A stretch of DNA of 44,555 nucleotides from positions 1 to 44,555 of the forward strand of contig JANWUS010000001.1 of NCBI GenBank assembly GCA_024958715.1, written 5' to 3'. Under the pieces are notes generated by a model. It ran no database searches, had not been told where the DNA came from, and worked only from the letters and a program-made list of their open reading frames with translations. Shown here piece after piece: positions 27,991-35,903 of the stretch. Both the position numbers and the translations under genes were made by a program. The DNA comes from Cyanobium sp. FGCU52. Its GTDB lineage: Bacteria; Cyanobacteriota; Cyanobacteriia; PCC-6307; Cyanobiaceae. Within the stretch, counting starts at the first letter, position 1. Each line of letters opens with the position of its first letter.

Positions 27991-29520
27991 TCAGGACACT
28001 CCCGCCGCCGCCACGGCCGGATAGGAAGCCAGCACGGCCGGACGCTCGAGGATGGCGGCGGCGGCGAGCCGACCGCTCATGGTGGCTCCCTCCATCGAAT
28101 CGATGTAGTCCTGGCGGGTGTAGCTGCCGGCCAGGAAGAAGTTGGCCACCGGGGTGCGCTGGGTGGGCCGGAAGGGCTCCATGCCGGGCGCTTCCCGGTA
28201 GAGCGACTGGGCCAGCTTCACCACGTTGCTCCACACCAGGTTGAGCGAGCGGGCGGAGGGGAACAGCTCCCGCACCTGGCGATCGGTGTGGGCCACGATC
28301 TCTTCGGTGCGGCGGGGGATCCAGGGATCCCCGGGGGTGAGGACGCACTGCAACAGCGAACCGAGCCCTTCGCGTCGGTAGTCCTCGGGACTGGCCAGGG
28401 CCAGGTCGGCGAAGCAGCTGAAATCGGCGTCGGCGGTGTAGAGGAGGTTGTCGAGGCCCGCGGGACGGCTGAGGTCGGTGCGGCGGGCCGCAGCCAGGGG
28501 TTCGTCGCCCAGTTCGGTCACCCAGCCGTCGTAACGGAGCTGAACCGTGGCCACGGGCACGGCCTCGAGCCGGTAGAGGTCGTTGAAGAGAGGATGGCGG
28601 CGCCAGTCCGCCGGGATCAGCCGCTGGATGCCGGGCACGTCGCAGGCGGCGAGATAGGCGTCGGCCTCCACCTCGATGGAGCCCTCGGGCGTGCCGAGCG
28701 TCAGACCGGTGACGCGGGTCTGGGTGGGGCCGCCGGGTTGCGCGGCCGGCGTGTCCTCGTAGCGCACCTCGGTGACCCGGTGGCGCAGATGCAGGCGTCC
28801 GCCGCGCGCTTCGATGTAGGCCAGGATCGGTCCGGTGAGCCAGCGATGGGGCGAGCCCTTGAGCAGGTTAAGCTTGGAGGCCTCGGTCTTCGCGGCGAAC
28901 ATCAGGAAGATCGTGAGCATGCAGCGGGCGGAAATGGCCTCACAGTCGATGAAGCCGAGGGCGTAGGCGATCGGGTTCCACATCCGCTCGATGCTGCGCC
29001 GGCTGCCGCCGTGGCCCAGGAACCACTGCTGGAAGCTGATCCGGTCGAGGTCGCGGATCACGCCCATGGCGCCCTCGTAATCCACCAGACCGCGCACGAT
29101 CGGGCTGGTGCCCAGGGCCAGGGCGTTGCGCAGCTTGTCGATCCAGTCGAGCTGGGGGGTGGTGAAGAAGGCCTTGAGGCCGTTGAAGGGGGCTCCGAGG
29201 GCGAAGCGGAAATCCAGCTCCCGCAGATCACTCCCGCGGTTCACGAACAGGTGGGTGTGGTCCTTGGGGAGCAGGTTCTCGAAGGCGCCCACCTTGCGCA
29301 GCAGGGCGAACAGGTTGGCGTAGTTGAAGAAGAACACATGCAGCCCCATCTCGATGTGGTTGCCGCCCTCATCCACCCAGCTGCCCACCTTGCCGCCCAT
29401 GAACGGCCGGGCCTCGTAGAGATCCACCTGGTGACCGGCGTCGACGAGATCCACCGCCGCCGCCAGACCGGCCAGACCTGCCCCCACGATGGCGACGCGC
29501 ACCCTGCTGCTCCCGTTCAC
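27991..29520 (-). CDS. zds: Zeta-carotene desaturase (plant type)
   Basis: FAD-dependent desaturase converting zeta-carotene to lycopene; also called crtQ. 509 residues: N-terminal dinucleotide motif [21 protein letters not shown], then [30 protein letters not shown], and the C-terminal [20 protein letters not shown] block typical of Zds/Pds. The start is GTG at 29520; a second GTG at 29502 gives the more usual MRVAIVGAG start and is equally possible. First gene of a minus-strand trio with the SRPBCC and lipoprotein genes. Confidence 0.94.
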   Translation of the reverse strand: MNGSSRVRVAIVGAGLAGLAAAVDLVDAGHQVDLYEARPFMGGKVGSWVDEGGNHIEMGLHVFFFNYANLFALLRKVGAFENLLPKDHTHLFVNRGSDLRELDFRFALGAPFNGLKAFFTTPQLDWIDKLRNALALGTSPIVRGLVDYEGAMGVIRDLDRISFQQWFLGHGGSRRSIERMWNPIAYALGFIDCEAISARCMLTIFLMFAAKTEASKLNLLKGSPHRWLTGPILAYIEARGGRLHLRHRVTEVRYEDTPAAQPGGPTQTRVTGLTLGTPEGSIEVEADAYLAACDVPGIQRLIPADWRRHPLFNDLYRLEAVPVATVQLRYDGWVTELGDEPLAAARRTDLSRPAGLDNLLYTADADFSCFADLALASPEDYRREGLGSLLQCVLTPGDPWIPRRTEEIVAHTDRQVRELFPSARSLNLVWSNVVKLAQSLYREAPGMEPFRPTQRTPVANFFLAGSYTRQDYIDSMEGATMSGRLAAAAILERPAVLASYPAVAAAGVS

Positions 29521-29529
29521 GTGCGCACG

Positions 29530-29579
29530 ACTCTATGGAGACGGCCGCCCGGCCGGTGACGGCTTTCTCTCCATAGAGT
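29530..29579. promoter_or_regulatory. 12-bp inverted repeat with twin divergent -10 boxes (zds / SufA-like)
   Basis: The arms 29530-29541 (ACTCTATGGAGA) and 29568-29579 (TCTCCATAGAGT) are perfect inverted copies, 26 bp apart. Read outward, each arm has the sequence TCTCCATAGAGT, with TAGAGT in -10 position for zds (minus) and for the Fe-S carrier (plus). The symmetry suggests either duplicated promoters or a shared operator. Confidence 0.55.
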
Positions 29580-29613
29580 GCAGCCAGGTGTTCCGAAACC
29601 CGCCCTTCTCCCC

Positions 29614-30063
29614 ATGAGCAGCGACACCGCCGCGGCCCCCGCTGCCACTCCCGCCACCCTCGATCCCACGGTGCCCCCCACGGCCGACCCCGGTCCGGCC
29701 CACACCGGCGTGGACGGTAAGGGCATCCGCATCGGCGAGGCGGCGATGAAGCAGCTGGGGGTCCTGCTGCAGCAGCAGGGTCCGGAGGCGGTGCTGCGGG
29801 TGGGCGTGCGCTCGGGTGGCTGCAGCGGCATGAGCTACACCATGGATTTCGTCACCGCCGCCGACATCCGCGCCGACGATGAGGTGTATGCATACGAGCC
29901 GGAGAGCGGGCCCGCCTTCCGGGTGGTGTGCGATCCGAAGAGCCTCCTCTACATCTACGGCCTGCAGCTCGACTTCTCCACCGCCCTGATCGGCGGCGGC
30001 TTCAACTTCACCAACCCCAACGCCACCCAGACCTGCGGCTGCGGCAGCTCCTTCGCGGTCTGA
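29614..30063 (+). CDS. Iron-sulfur cluster assembly accessory protein (SufA/ErpA-like)
   Basis: A-type Fe-S carrier of 149 residues. The three ligand cysteines are visible: Cys70 in RSGGCSGMSY and Cys141/Cys143 in TCGCGSSF; Cys106 is extra. Residues 1-33 form a low-complexity Ala/Pro extension that is not part of the fold. Delivers clusters to apo-proteins, relevant here to photosystem and radical SAM enzymes. ATG at 29614 preferred. Divergent from zds across a symmetrical promoter region. Confidence 0.92.
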   Translation: MSSDTAAAPAATPATLDPTVPPTADPGPAHTGVDGKGIRIGEAAMKQLGVLLQQQGPEAVLRVGVRSGGCSGMSYTMDFVTAADIRADDEVYAYEPESGPAFRVVCDPKSLLYIYGLQLDFSTALIGGGFNFTNPNATQTCGCGSSFAV

Positions 30064-30115
30064 CCCCTCGGACGGCGTGGGATTCTGAGGTTCGCGATCC
30101 CTGCCCGCCCCCACC

Positions 30116-30583
30116 ATGACGGACGCCGCCACCGACGTCGCCAACCCCGTCGACTCCGAGGCCACTCCCGACGCTCCCGTCTCCCTGTTCGACCAGGCCA
30201 TCACCCGCTATCAGCAGGGGGCGGCTCCGGAAGAGCTGATCGACGACTTCCTCACGATCACCGCCCAGTCACCCCGCCAGTCGGCCGGCTGGACCTGTCT
30301 GGCCTGGCTGCAGCTGCTGCTCGACCAGCCCCGCACCGCCCTGCAGTCGGCCCGAAACGCCGTGCGGCTCAACCCCCAGGATCCCCAGGCCCGCATCAAC
30401 CTGAGCGTGGCCATGCTCGAGACCGGCGCCAAGGGGGTGCGCGAGCACATCGAGATGGTGCAGCGCGTGATCCAGATCGCGCCCGAGCTGGCGGCCGAAC
30501 TCAATGACTCGATCGCCGACGGCCTGCGGCGCCGGCCCGGCTGGCAGGCCCTCGAGAAAGTGAAAGCCTGGCTGGAGGCTTGA
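30116..30583 (+). CDS. Tetratricopeptide-repeat protein
   Basis: 155 residues: a variable N-terminus, then two to three TPR-like helical pairs (SAGWTCLAWLQLLLDQPRTA, ARNAVRLNPQDPQARINLSV) and a terminal helix. Conserved small TPR protein of cyanobacteria, function unknown; likely a protein-protein adaptor. It sits 52 nt after the Fe-S carrier gene and its stop overlaps the next gene by TTGA. Confidence 0.82.
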   Translation: MTDAATDVANPVDSEATPDAPVSLFDQAITRYQQGAAPEELIDDFLTITAQSPRQSAGWTCLAWLQLLLDQPRTALQSARNAVRLNPQDPQARINLSVAMLETGAKGVREHIEMVQRVIQIAPELAAELNDSIADGLRRRPGWQALEKVKAWLEA

Positions 30584-31845
30584 GCCGCGTTCTGCTGTTG
30601 AGCAACGGCCACGGGGAGGACCTCAGTGGTTCCCTGCTGGCCCGCCTGCTGCTGGAGCGGGGGGTGACCGTCGCGGCCTTGCCGCTGGTGGGGCATGGCC
30701 GCGCCTACCGGCAGGCAGGCGTGCCGGTGCTGGGAAGCACGCGCGAGTTCAGCACCGGCGGCCTTGGGTACACGAGCCTGGCGGGACGGCTCACGGAGCT
30801 GATCCAGGGACAGGTGCTCTACATGCTGGGCAAAGCCTGGCAGCTGTGGCGCCATCGGCGCCGCTTCGATCTGGTGGTGGCGGTGGGGGATGTGGTGCCG
30901 CTGGTGGGGGCCTGGCTCACTGGCCTGCCCGCGGCGGTGTATCTGGTGGCCTACTCGAGCCATTACGAGGGCCGGCTGCGGCTGCCCTGGCCCGCCGGCC
31001 CCCTGCTGCGACGTCGCCGCTGCCTGCGGGTATGGAGCCGCGACGCCCTCACAGCGAGCGATCTGAGCGAGCAGCTGAGGAGGCCTGTGACCTTCCTGGG
31101 CAACCCCTTCCTGGATCCCGTGGCGATCGAACCGAAGGCCCACCAGGCGGCTCCGGCCCAGGCCCAGGAGGCCGAGGGCGTCCCCAGCCTCGGACTGCTG
31201 CCGGGCAGCCGTCTTCCGGAGGCCGCGGCCAACCTTGAACTGATGCTGGATGTGCTGGCCCGCTTGCCCGCGCCGCTGCAGGGGCCCGGAGCCCTGCGGC
31301 TCCGGGCCGCCCTGGTGGGCGACCTGAGCGCCGAGCGGGTGGGGCAGCTGGCGGCGTCCCACCACTGGCAGCTGGAGACCCGCGCGGAACGGGCCGGCGG
31401 CACGGCCACGGTGCTGCGGCGGGGCGAGCTGGTGCTGGAGCTGGTGTGGGACGGCTTCGCCGGCATCCTCGCGGGCAGCGATCTGCTGCTGTCGATGGCC
31501 GGCACCGCCGCCGAGCAGGCGGTGGGGCTGGGGCGGCCGGTGCTGCAGCTGGCGGGACGGGGCCCCCAGTTCACCGAAGGCTTCGCGGAAGCCCAGCGAC
31601 GGTTGCTGGGCCCGGGGGTGATCTGCGCGGAAGGAGAGCCGGGGAGCGAGGCCGTGCTGACCGCCACCGCCGCCCTGGTGGCGGACCTGCTGGCCGAACT
31701 GGGGGATCCCGAGCGGGGGCCGCTCTGGCGGCGCCAGCTTGCCCGGAACGGGCAGGAACGCATCGGCCGCCCCGGCGGCAGTGCGCGGATGGCGGCGGCG
31801 ATCATGGAGCTCCTCCCCCCCGTCGAGCCGGCCACCCATGGCTGA
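30580..31845 (+). CDS. Lipid-A-disaccharide synthase-related protein (TIGR03492)
   Basis: 421 residues of a GT-B fold related to LpxB/MurG: VLLLSNGHGEDLSGSLLA at the N-terminus, LVVAVGDVVPL, VAYSSHYEG, FLGNPFLDP, and near the C-terminus SMAGTAAEQAVGLGRPVLQL (nucleotide-sugar binding). Found mostly in cyanobacteria and distinct from the LpxB of lipid A synthesis; the true substrate is unknown. The start is TTG overlapping the TPR gene stop. Ends 8 nt inside the next gene. Confidence 0.87.
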   Translation: MSRVLLLSNGHGEDLSGSLLARLLLERGVTVAALPLVGHGRAYRQAGVPVLGSTREFSTGGLGYTSLAGRLTELIQGQVLYMLGKAWQLWRHRRRFDLVVAVGDVVPLVGAWLTGLPAAVYLVAYSSHYEGRLRLPWPAGPLLRRRRCLRVWSRDALTASDLSEQLRRPVTFLGNPFLDPVAIEPKAHQAAPAQAQEAEGVPSLGLLPGSRLPEAAANLELMLDVLARLPAPLQGPGALRLRAALVGDLSAERVGQLAASHHWQLETRAERAGGTATVLRRGELVLELVWDGFAGILAGSDLLLSMAGTAAEQAVGLGRPVLQLAGRGPQFTEGFAEAQRRLLGPGVICAEGEPGSEAVLTATAALVADLLAELGDPERGPLWRRQLARNGQERIGRPGGSARMAAAIMELLPPVEPATHG

Positions 31846-32125
31846 ACCCTCACCCCCCGGATCCGCCACCGCGCCCACCTCTGCGCCTCTGGCCCGCCTC
31901 CGGGACCTGATCGATCGGATCCTGGTGGCGGATGTCTTCCTCGTGGTGGCGGGGGCCCTGTGGTTCGGCCTGGCGGTGGTGCTGCACGGTCGCGGGATCG
32001 ATGCGCCCCTCAACGTGTTCCAGCGCCTCTGGGAACCCCTGTTCACCCCCGCCATCGGCCTGTTGATGGCCGCGGCCCTGATCAGCGGGGGCCTGGGCTG
32101 GTGGCAGCGGCGAGGGCAGCGCTGA
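31838..32125 (+). CDS. Hypothetical small membrane protein
   Basis: 95 residues, not recognised. A Pro/Ala-rich N-terminus is followed by two hydrophobic segments (about 32-50 and 70-88) separated by a short loop with FQRLWEPLFTP. ATG overlaps the end of the LpxB-related gene by 8 nt. Its last 44 nt are antisense to the end of the convergent epimerase gene. Probably co-expressed with the upstream gene. Confidence 0.7.
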   Translation: MAEPSPPGSATAPTSAPLARLRDLIDRILVADVFLVVAGALWFGLAVVLHGRGIDAPLNVFQRLWEPLFTPAIGLLMAAALISGGLGWWQRRGQR

Positions 32126-33017
32126 GCTCGGGGTACTGGTAGTGGAAGCCCTTGGCCTCGAGGCGCCGCGGCAGCACCTGCTGGCCCTCGAGCACCACCC
32201 GGGCGCCGTCACCGAGCAGCAGCTGCAGGATCGGCCCGGGAACCGGCAGCAGGCTGGGACGACCGAGGGTGCGCCCGAGGGTGGAGGCGAAGGTGGCCAT
32301 GCGCACGGGGGCTGGGGCCACGGCGTTGTAGACCCCGCGGAAGGAGGTGTCCTCGAGGGCAGCGGCGATCAGCCGGCAGAGGTCGTGGCGGTGGATCCAG
32401 CTCATCCACTGCCGACCGGAGCCCAGCGGCCCGCCGAAGCCGGTGCGGAACACCGGCAGCATCTTGCCCAGGGCGCCGCCATCCGGCCCGAGCACGATGC
32501 CGATCCGCAGCTTCACCACCCGGCAGGGCGCGGGGGCGGCGTCGGCGGCCTCCTCCCAGGCCCGGCAGAGCCGGCCGAGAACGTCATCGGCCGCTGGGCT
32601 CTCCTCATCGAAGCGGGCCTCCGGATCGGTGCCGTAGAAGCCCACGGCCGAGCCGTTCACCAGCACCCCCGGGGGCTGCCGCAGCGAGGCCATCGCCTCC
32701 ACCAGCAGGCGGGTGGTCGCCACCCGACTGCCCAGCAGGAGCTGCAGATGCTGGGGCGTCCAGCGCTTCTCGGCGATCGGCTCCCCGGCCAGGTTCACCA
32801 CGCCCTCGGCCTCCGCCAGCACCCGCCGCAGATCGTCCCGCTGCCAGGAGGCGGGATCGGCGGGATCGAGGCGCAGGCCCACCAACCGATCGCCCATCAG
32901 GGAGGGGAAGGGGCGCTCCTTGCGGCTCATCAGGGTGAGGGAGTGACCGAGCTCCAGCAGAAACGGCACCAGTTCGCGGCCGACGAAGCCCGAACAGCCC
33001 AGCAGCAGCAGACGCAT
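32082..33017 (-). CDS. TIGR01777 family SDR epimerase
   Basis: 311 residues, extended SDR fold: MRLLLLGCSGFVGRELVPFL (Gly-rich cofactor motif), EGVVNLAGEPIAEKRWTPQH, NGSAVGFYG (active-site Tyr), GPLGSGRQWMSWIHRHDLCR, and a C-terminal DUF1731-type part. Often annotated SulA-like or SDR39U1; reaction unknown. ATG at 33017 is preferred over a GTG four codons upstream. TAGCCT on the minus strand at 33049-33044, inside the antiporter's end, could be its own -10 box. Confidence 0.9.
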   Translation of the reverse strand: MRLLLLGCSGFVGRELVPFLLELGHSLTLMSRKERPFPSLMGDRLVGLRLDPADPASWQRDDLRRVLAEAEGVVNLAGEPIAEKRWTPQHLQLLLGSRVATTRLLVEAMASLRQPPGVLVNGSAVGFYGTDPEARFDEESPAADDVLGRLCRAWEEAADAAPAPCRVVKLRIGIVLGPDGGALGKMLPVFRTGFGGPLGSGRQWMSWIHRHDLCRLIAAALEDTSFRGVYNAVAPAPVRMATFASTLGRTLGRPSLLPVPGPILQLLLGDGARVVLEGQQVLPRRLEAKGFHYQYPELSAALAAATSPGPR

Positions 33018-33032
33018 GCCGTTCCCCACCGA

Positions 33033-34259
33033 TCAACCGGCAGAGGCTAGGCCGAGGCGTCGGGCGAGGGGGACGAGCGCGAAGCCCTGAAGGAGCAGTC
33101 CCAGCAGCACCACACCAAGGGCCAGGGGGGGCATGGCCCGGCCCCAGGGCACCGGGCTGGCCGCGGCCTGGATCGCCAGGGCGATGGGCACGGCTCCGCG
33201 CAGTCCCGCGAAGGTGATCATCACCCTGGCGGGCCGGGCGAATCCCGAACGCACCAGGAGCACCTCCACGATCAGCCAGCGGACCAGCTGCATGGCCAGG
33301 AACAACACCACGGCCCAGCCGAGGGACGCCACCACGTGGTCGGGCCGGACCACCAGCCCCAGGCAGAGGAAGAGCATCAGTTCGGCCATCTTGGCGAAGC
33401 CGGCATGGGCCATCACCAGCACGCTGCGATCGGCCTCGGCGCCGTTGGCCAGCACCAGACCCGCGAGATAGGCCGCCAGCAGGGGGCTGCCCCCCAGGAG
33501 CTCGGTGGCTCCCACCAGCAGGAAGAGCATGGCCAGACTCACCACCGGCAGCATCGGCGGTTCGGTGAGGGAGCGCCGGCCCTCGAGCAGCTGACGGGCC
33601 AGGCTGCCGCCGAGGAAGCCCAGCAGGGCCCCCAGCAGGAACTGGCGGATCACCTCGGTGATCAGCTCGGGGCCGGTTGCGGCGGCATGGCCGGACGCCA
33701 TGGCCAGGGCCAGGCCCGCCAGCAGCACCGCCACCGGATCGTTGAACGCCGACTCACACTCGATCAGATCGGTGAGACGACGGGGCAGATGGCCGGCGAG
33801 GGGGCGCAGCAGGGCCATCACCGCCGAGGCGTCCGTGCTGCAGAGCATGGCGCCCACGAACAGGGCCACGGAGATGGAGGGATTGAGGTTCCCGACCGGC
33901 AGGGCCCCCAGCCCCACCACCAACCCCATCAGCAGCAGGGCCGTGAGCAGGGAGCCGACCGACGCCAGCCGGAAGGCTGGACGCAGCACCGGGCGCATCG
34001 AGGCCCAGTTGGTGGTGAGCCCCCCGAAGAACAGCACCAGCACCAGCGCCAGCTGGGCGATCTCGTCGGCCTGCACGAGGCTCAGCAGCCGGTGGCCGCC
34101 CCCGGGGACCGGATCGATGTCGTTCTCGCTCAGCAGGCCGAGCACCAGCACCAGCAGGATGCCGGGCATGCGCAGCCGATCGGCCATGTCATCGAGCAGC
34201 ACCGCCACCAGCAGCAGCGCCCCGAAGACGGTGAGGTAGAGGGCAAGGCTGGAACTCAC
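33033..34259 (-). CDS. CPA1-type cation/proton antiporter
   Basis: About 408 residues and 12 hydrophobic segments. The conserved CPA1 sites are present: STDASAVMALLRPL, then ECESAFNDPVAVLL (ion-binding Asp pair region), and RGAVPIALA near the C-terminus. Likely Na+ or K+/H+ exchange at the plasma or thylakoid membrane; ion not deducible. No C-terminal regulatory domain. GTG at 34259 is chosen; a TTG at 34265 adds two residues. Diverges from ndhO. Confidence 0.88.
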   Translation of the reverse strand: MSSSLALYLTVFGALLLVAVLLDDMADRLRMPGILLVLVLGLLSENDIDPVPGGGHRLLSLVQADEIAQLALVLVLFFGGLTTNWASMRPVLRPAFRLASVGSLLTALLLMGLVVGLGALPVGNLNPSISVALFVGAMLCSTDASAVMALLRPLAGHLPRRLTDLIECESAFNDPVAVLLAGLALAMASGHAAATGPELITEVIRQFLLGALLGFLGGSLARQLLEGRRSLTEPPMLPVVSLAMLFLLVGATELLGGSPLLAAYLAGLVLANGAEADRSVLVMAHAGFAKMAELMLFLCLGLVVRPDHVVASLGWAVVLFLAMQLVRWLIVEVLLVRSGFARPARVMITFAGLRGAVPIALAIQAAASPVPWGRAMPPLALGVVLLGLLLQGFALVPLARRLGLASAG

Positions 34260-34279
34260 CGGCAACCAGCGGGGAGGCG

Positions 34280-34289
34280 GTTCTAGCCT
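34280..34289. promoter_or_regulatory. Overlapping divergent -10 boxes, antiporter and ndhO
   Basis: GTTCTAGCCT carries TAGCCT (plus, 34284-34289, for ndhO) and TAGAAC (minus, 34285-34280, for the antiporter), sharing one CTAG core as at 20.67 kb. Confidence 0.4.
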
Positions 34290-34312
34290 GCCGGCCAGTC
34301 GGTGCCTCCATC

Positions 34313-34603
34313 ATGGCCGAAACTCCCGCTGCCGCGCAGATCTCCACGCCCGCAGCCGAGCCCGCGGCCAAGACCGCGGCGCCCGCAGCCCTCAAGAAGG
34401 GGGCCCTGGTGCGCGTGAGCCGGGCGGCCTACGGCGGCAGCCTGGAGGCCGCCGCCAGCGATCCGGCCCCGCCCGCCTACCTGTTCGAAGGCCCCGGCGA
34501 GATCCTGGCGGTGAAGGGCGCGTACGCCCAGCTGCGCTGGCGACGGCCCGTTCCCGACGTCTGGCTGCGGCTCGACCAGCTGGAGCCCTGGAGCGCGGCC
34601 TGA
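34313..34603 (+). CDS. ndhO: NAD(P)H-quinone oxidoreductase subunit O
   Basis: Small stromal/cytoplasmic-side subunit specific to the oxygenic-photosynthesis NDH-1 complex, in cyclic electron flow and CO2 uptake. 96 residues: an Ala/Pro-rich N-terminal extension (1-about 27), then KKGALVRVSRAAYGGSLEA, PPAYLFEGPGEILAVKGAYA and WLRLDQLEPW, the NdhO signature. Single-gene plus-strand unit facing the J-domain gene. Confidence 0.93.
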   Translation: MAETPAAAQISTPAAEPAAKTAAPAALKKGALVRVSRAAYGGSLEAAASDPAPPAYLFEGPGEILAVKGAYAQLRWRRPVPDVWLRLDQLEPWSAA

Positions 34604-34630
34604 ATCAGCGGCCCAAGCCGCGGGCCTCAG

Positions 34631-35341
34631 TCAGAGGTCGAGGCGGCGCCGCTCCTCCTTCAGCCGGCTGCGCCGCTGGCGCGCCTCCCGCAACATCTCG
34701 CGGCCATCGCGCAGATAGCCATCCACATAGCCCATCGTGTAGCGCTCCAGTTCGGTGAGGGCATCCTTCACCTGGCTGAGGCAGTGGTAGAGGCTCAGGC
34801 CGAAACCCCGGGCGGAGGCCGGACAGGTGCGGGAGCGGTAGAGCGTCTCCACCTTGTCCAGACGGGCCTGACTCTGCTGGAGGAACTGGCAGAACGCATC
34901 CATCAGCTCGTCGTCGTAGGGATCGGCCGACAGGGCCCGCAGGGCAGCGGGGAAAGGATTGATCACCTGGCCCAGCAACCGATCCACAGGCGCGTACACC
35001 TGCTGCAGCCAGGCGGCCAGGTCCTGATCGTGGTGGCTGGAGCGCCGGGCTCCGCCTGCCGCTGCCGTTGCCTGCGATGCGGAGGCAGCCGAAGGCTGCG
35101 GGGGAGCCGCTGTGATCCCGTCATAGCGGCGGCGGCGTTCGCCATCGCGAAGCACCTCCCAGGCCGCATTCAGGGCCAGGATCCGACGCTCGTCGCCGCC
35201 GGCATCGGGATGGTGACGCTTCACCAGAGAGCGGTACGCGGCCTTGATCTCAGCCGCCGTGGCCTGCCGGGTGAGACCGAGCGCGGCGTAGTGATCGGGC
35301 TCGGACGACGGCAAGGCAGGCGCTGCGGACCCCACCATCAT
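34631..35341 (-). CDS. J-domain protein
   Basis: 236 residues. N-terminal J domain (about 15-75) with the Hsp70-activating HPD motif (KRHHPDAGG) after AAEIKAAYRSLV; an Ala/Ser-rich linker; then a helical C-terminal domain (about 108-236) ending in charged residues. No Gly/Phe or zinc-finger region, so a type III co-chaperone. The first two codons are ATG ATG; a 16-bp palindrome abuts them, leaving no room for a standard ribosome site. Confidence 0.88.
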   Translation of the reverse strand: MMVGSAAPALPSSEPDHYAALGLTRQATAAEIKAAYRSLVKRHHPDAGGDERRILALNAAWEVLRDGERRRRYDGITAAPPQPSAASASQATAAAGGARRSSHHDQDLAAWLQQVYAPVDRLLGQVINPFPAALRALSADPYDDELMDAFCQFLQQSQARLDKVETLYRSRTCPASARGFGLSLYHCLSQVKDALTELERYTMGYVDGYLRDGREMLREARQRRSRLKEERRRLDL

Positions 35342-35342
35342 C

Positions 35343-35358
35343 GGCGCTGCGCAGCGCC
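35343..35358. repeat. 16-bp perfect palindrome before the J-domain gene
   Basis: GGCGCTGCGCAGCGCC lies one base upstream of the J-domain start (ATG at 35341). It could bind a dimeric regulator or form a small hairpin at the start of the message. Confidence 0.5.
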
Positions 35359-35361
35359 AAG

Positions 35362-35388
35362 AAAAAGGCCCTCCCCGCAGGGAGGGCC
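35362..35388 (-). terminator. Intrinsic terminator after the porin fragment
   Basis: Minus-strand hairpin with a perfect 9-bp stem (GGCCCTCCC/GGGAGGGCC, 4-nt loop) followed by TTTTT, 27 nt past the stop of the broken porin. A functional terminator left behind by a decayed gene. Confidence 0.85.
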
Positions 35389-35414
35389 AGGGCCATGGGA
35401 GGAGCCCGGAGGGA

Positions 35415-35666
35415 TCAGAACCGGAAGGTGGTCTGGATCAGGCCGCCGAAGGTGCCCAGGGTGTCGCCGTTGCTGATGCCGGGATCGGCGATGGCGCCAC
35501 CGGCGATGGCGCCACCGGCGGTGGCACCGGCGAAGGTGAGGGCGCCGCGGGCGCGGGAGAGCCAGAACAGCGCCGGAGTGACGGCGATGTTGTCGGTGAC
35601 CTGGAACTTTTAATAGAGCTCGAAGGCATAGTTGCCGTCGTAGACGTCAATATTCGGCCTGTCTCC
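35415..35666 (-). pseudogene. Porin remnant (C-terminal fragment, in-frame stop)
   Basis: Reading the minus strand, about 84 codons match the C-terminal end of the neighbouring porins: DGNYAFELY, then KFQVTDNIAVTPALFWLSR, and the terminal LGTFGGLIQTTFRF with its final Phe. A TAA (35612-35610) replaces the second Tyr of the conserved YYKFQVTDN. No upstream porin sequence (SLH, coiled coil, most strands) is present. A small Gly/Ala repeat (GGAIAGGAIA) sits before the last strand. It is a truncated and interrupted fourth porin gene, still followed by its terminator. Confidence 0.85.
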
Positions 35667-35903
35667 CCAGAGGCTGCAGCCAAAAAAAAGCGCCCCCTGA
35701 TGTAGAGAGCGCATAAATGGCTTGCAGCTAACCGCTGAAGGAGGACCGTGTAAGGAGCGGAGTCAAGCCACCCTTGGAGCGGGGGACTCAAGCGCATGAG
35801 GCAAAGGGCGATGCCCCATGTCCGAGCCAGAATCCTGGTAGAAGGTCCTGGTTGCTGAGGACAACCGGGACAGTGTCAGGATGTGTACAGGGTGGCAGCT
35901 GGC
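35667..35903. other. Intergenic, lower-GC segment between porin remnant and porin 1
   Basis: No convincing gene. It holds the minus-strand terminator at 35682-35712, a 10-bp palindrome GGCTGCAGCC (35672-35681) and a 10-bp stem (35845-35854 with 35862-35871, one G-U pair) shortly after the porin 1 stop. Base composition is lower in GC than most of the window. Confidence 0.6.
35682..35712 (-). terminator. Intrinsic terminator downstream of porin 1
   Basis: On the minus strand GCGCTCTC pairs with GGGGGCGC (several G-U pairs) and is followed by eight T. It would end transcription from porin 1. Confidence 0.65.

Noticed and set aside
35438-35797. Minus-strand frame of about 119 codons through the porin remnant
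   Set aside because: It runs out of frame with the recognisable porin fragment and reads Ser/Pro-rich there; no family resemblance.
35715-35880. Segment looked at as an insertion-sequence or group II intron scar
   Set aside because: No terminal inverted repeats, target duplication, transposase or domain V hairpin could be found; only a minor stem near 35845-35871.
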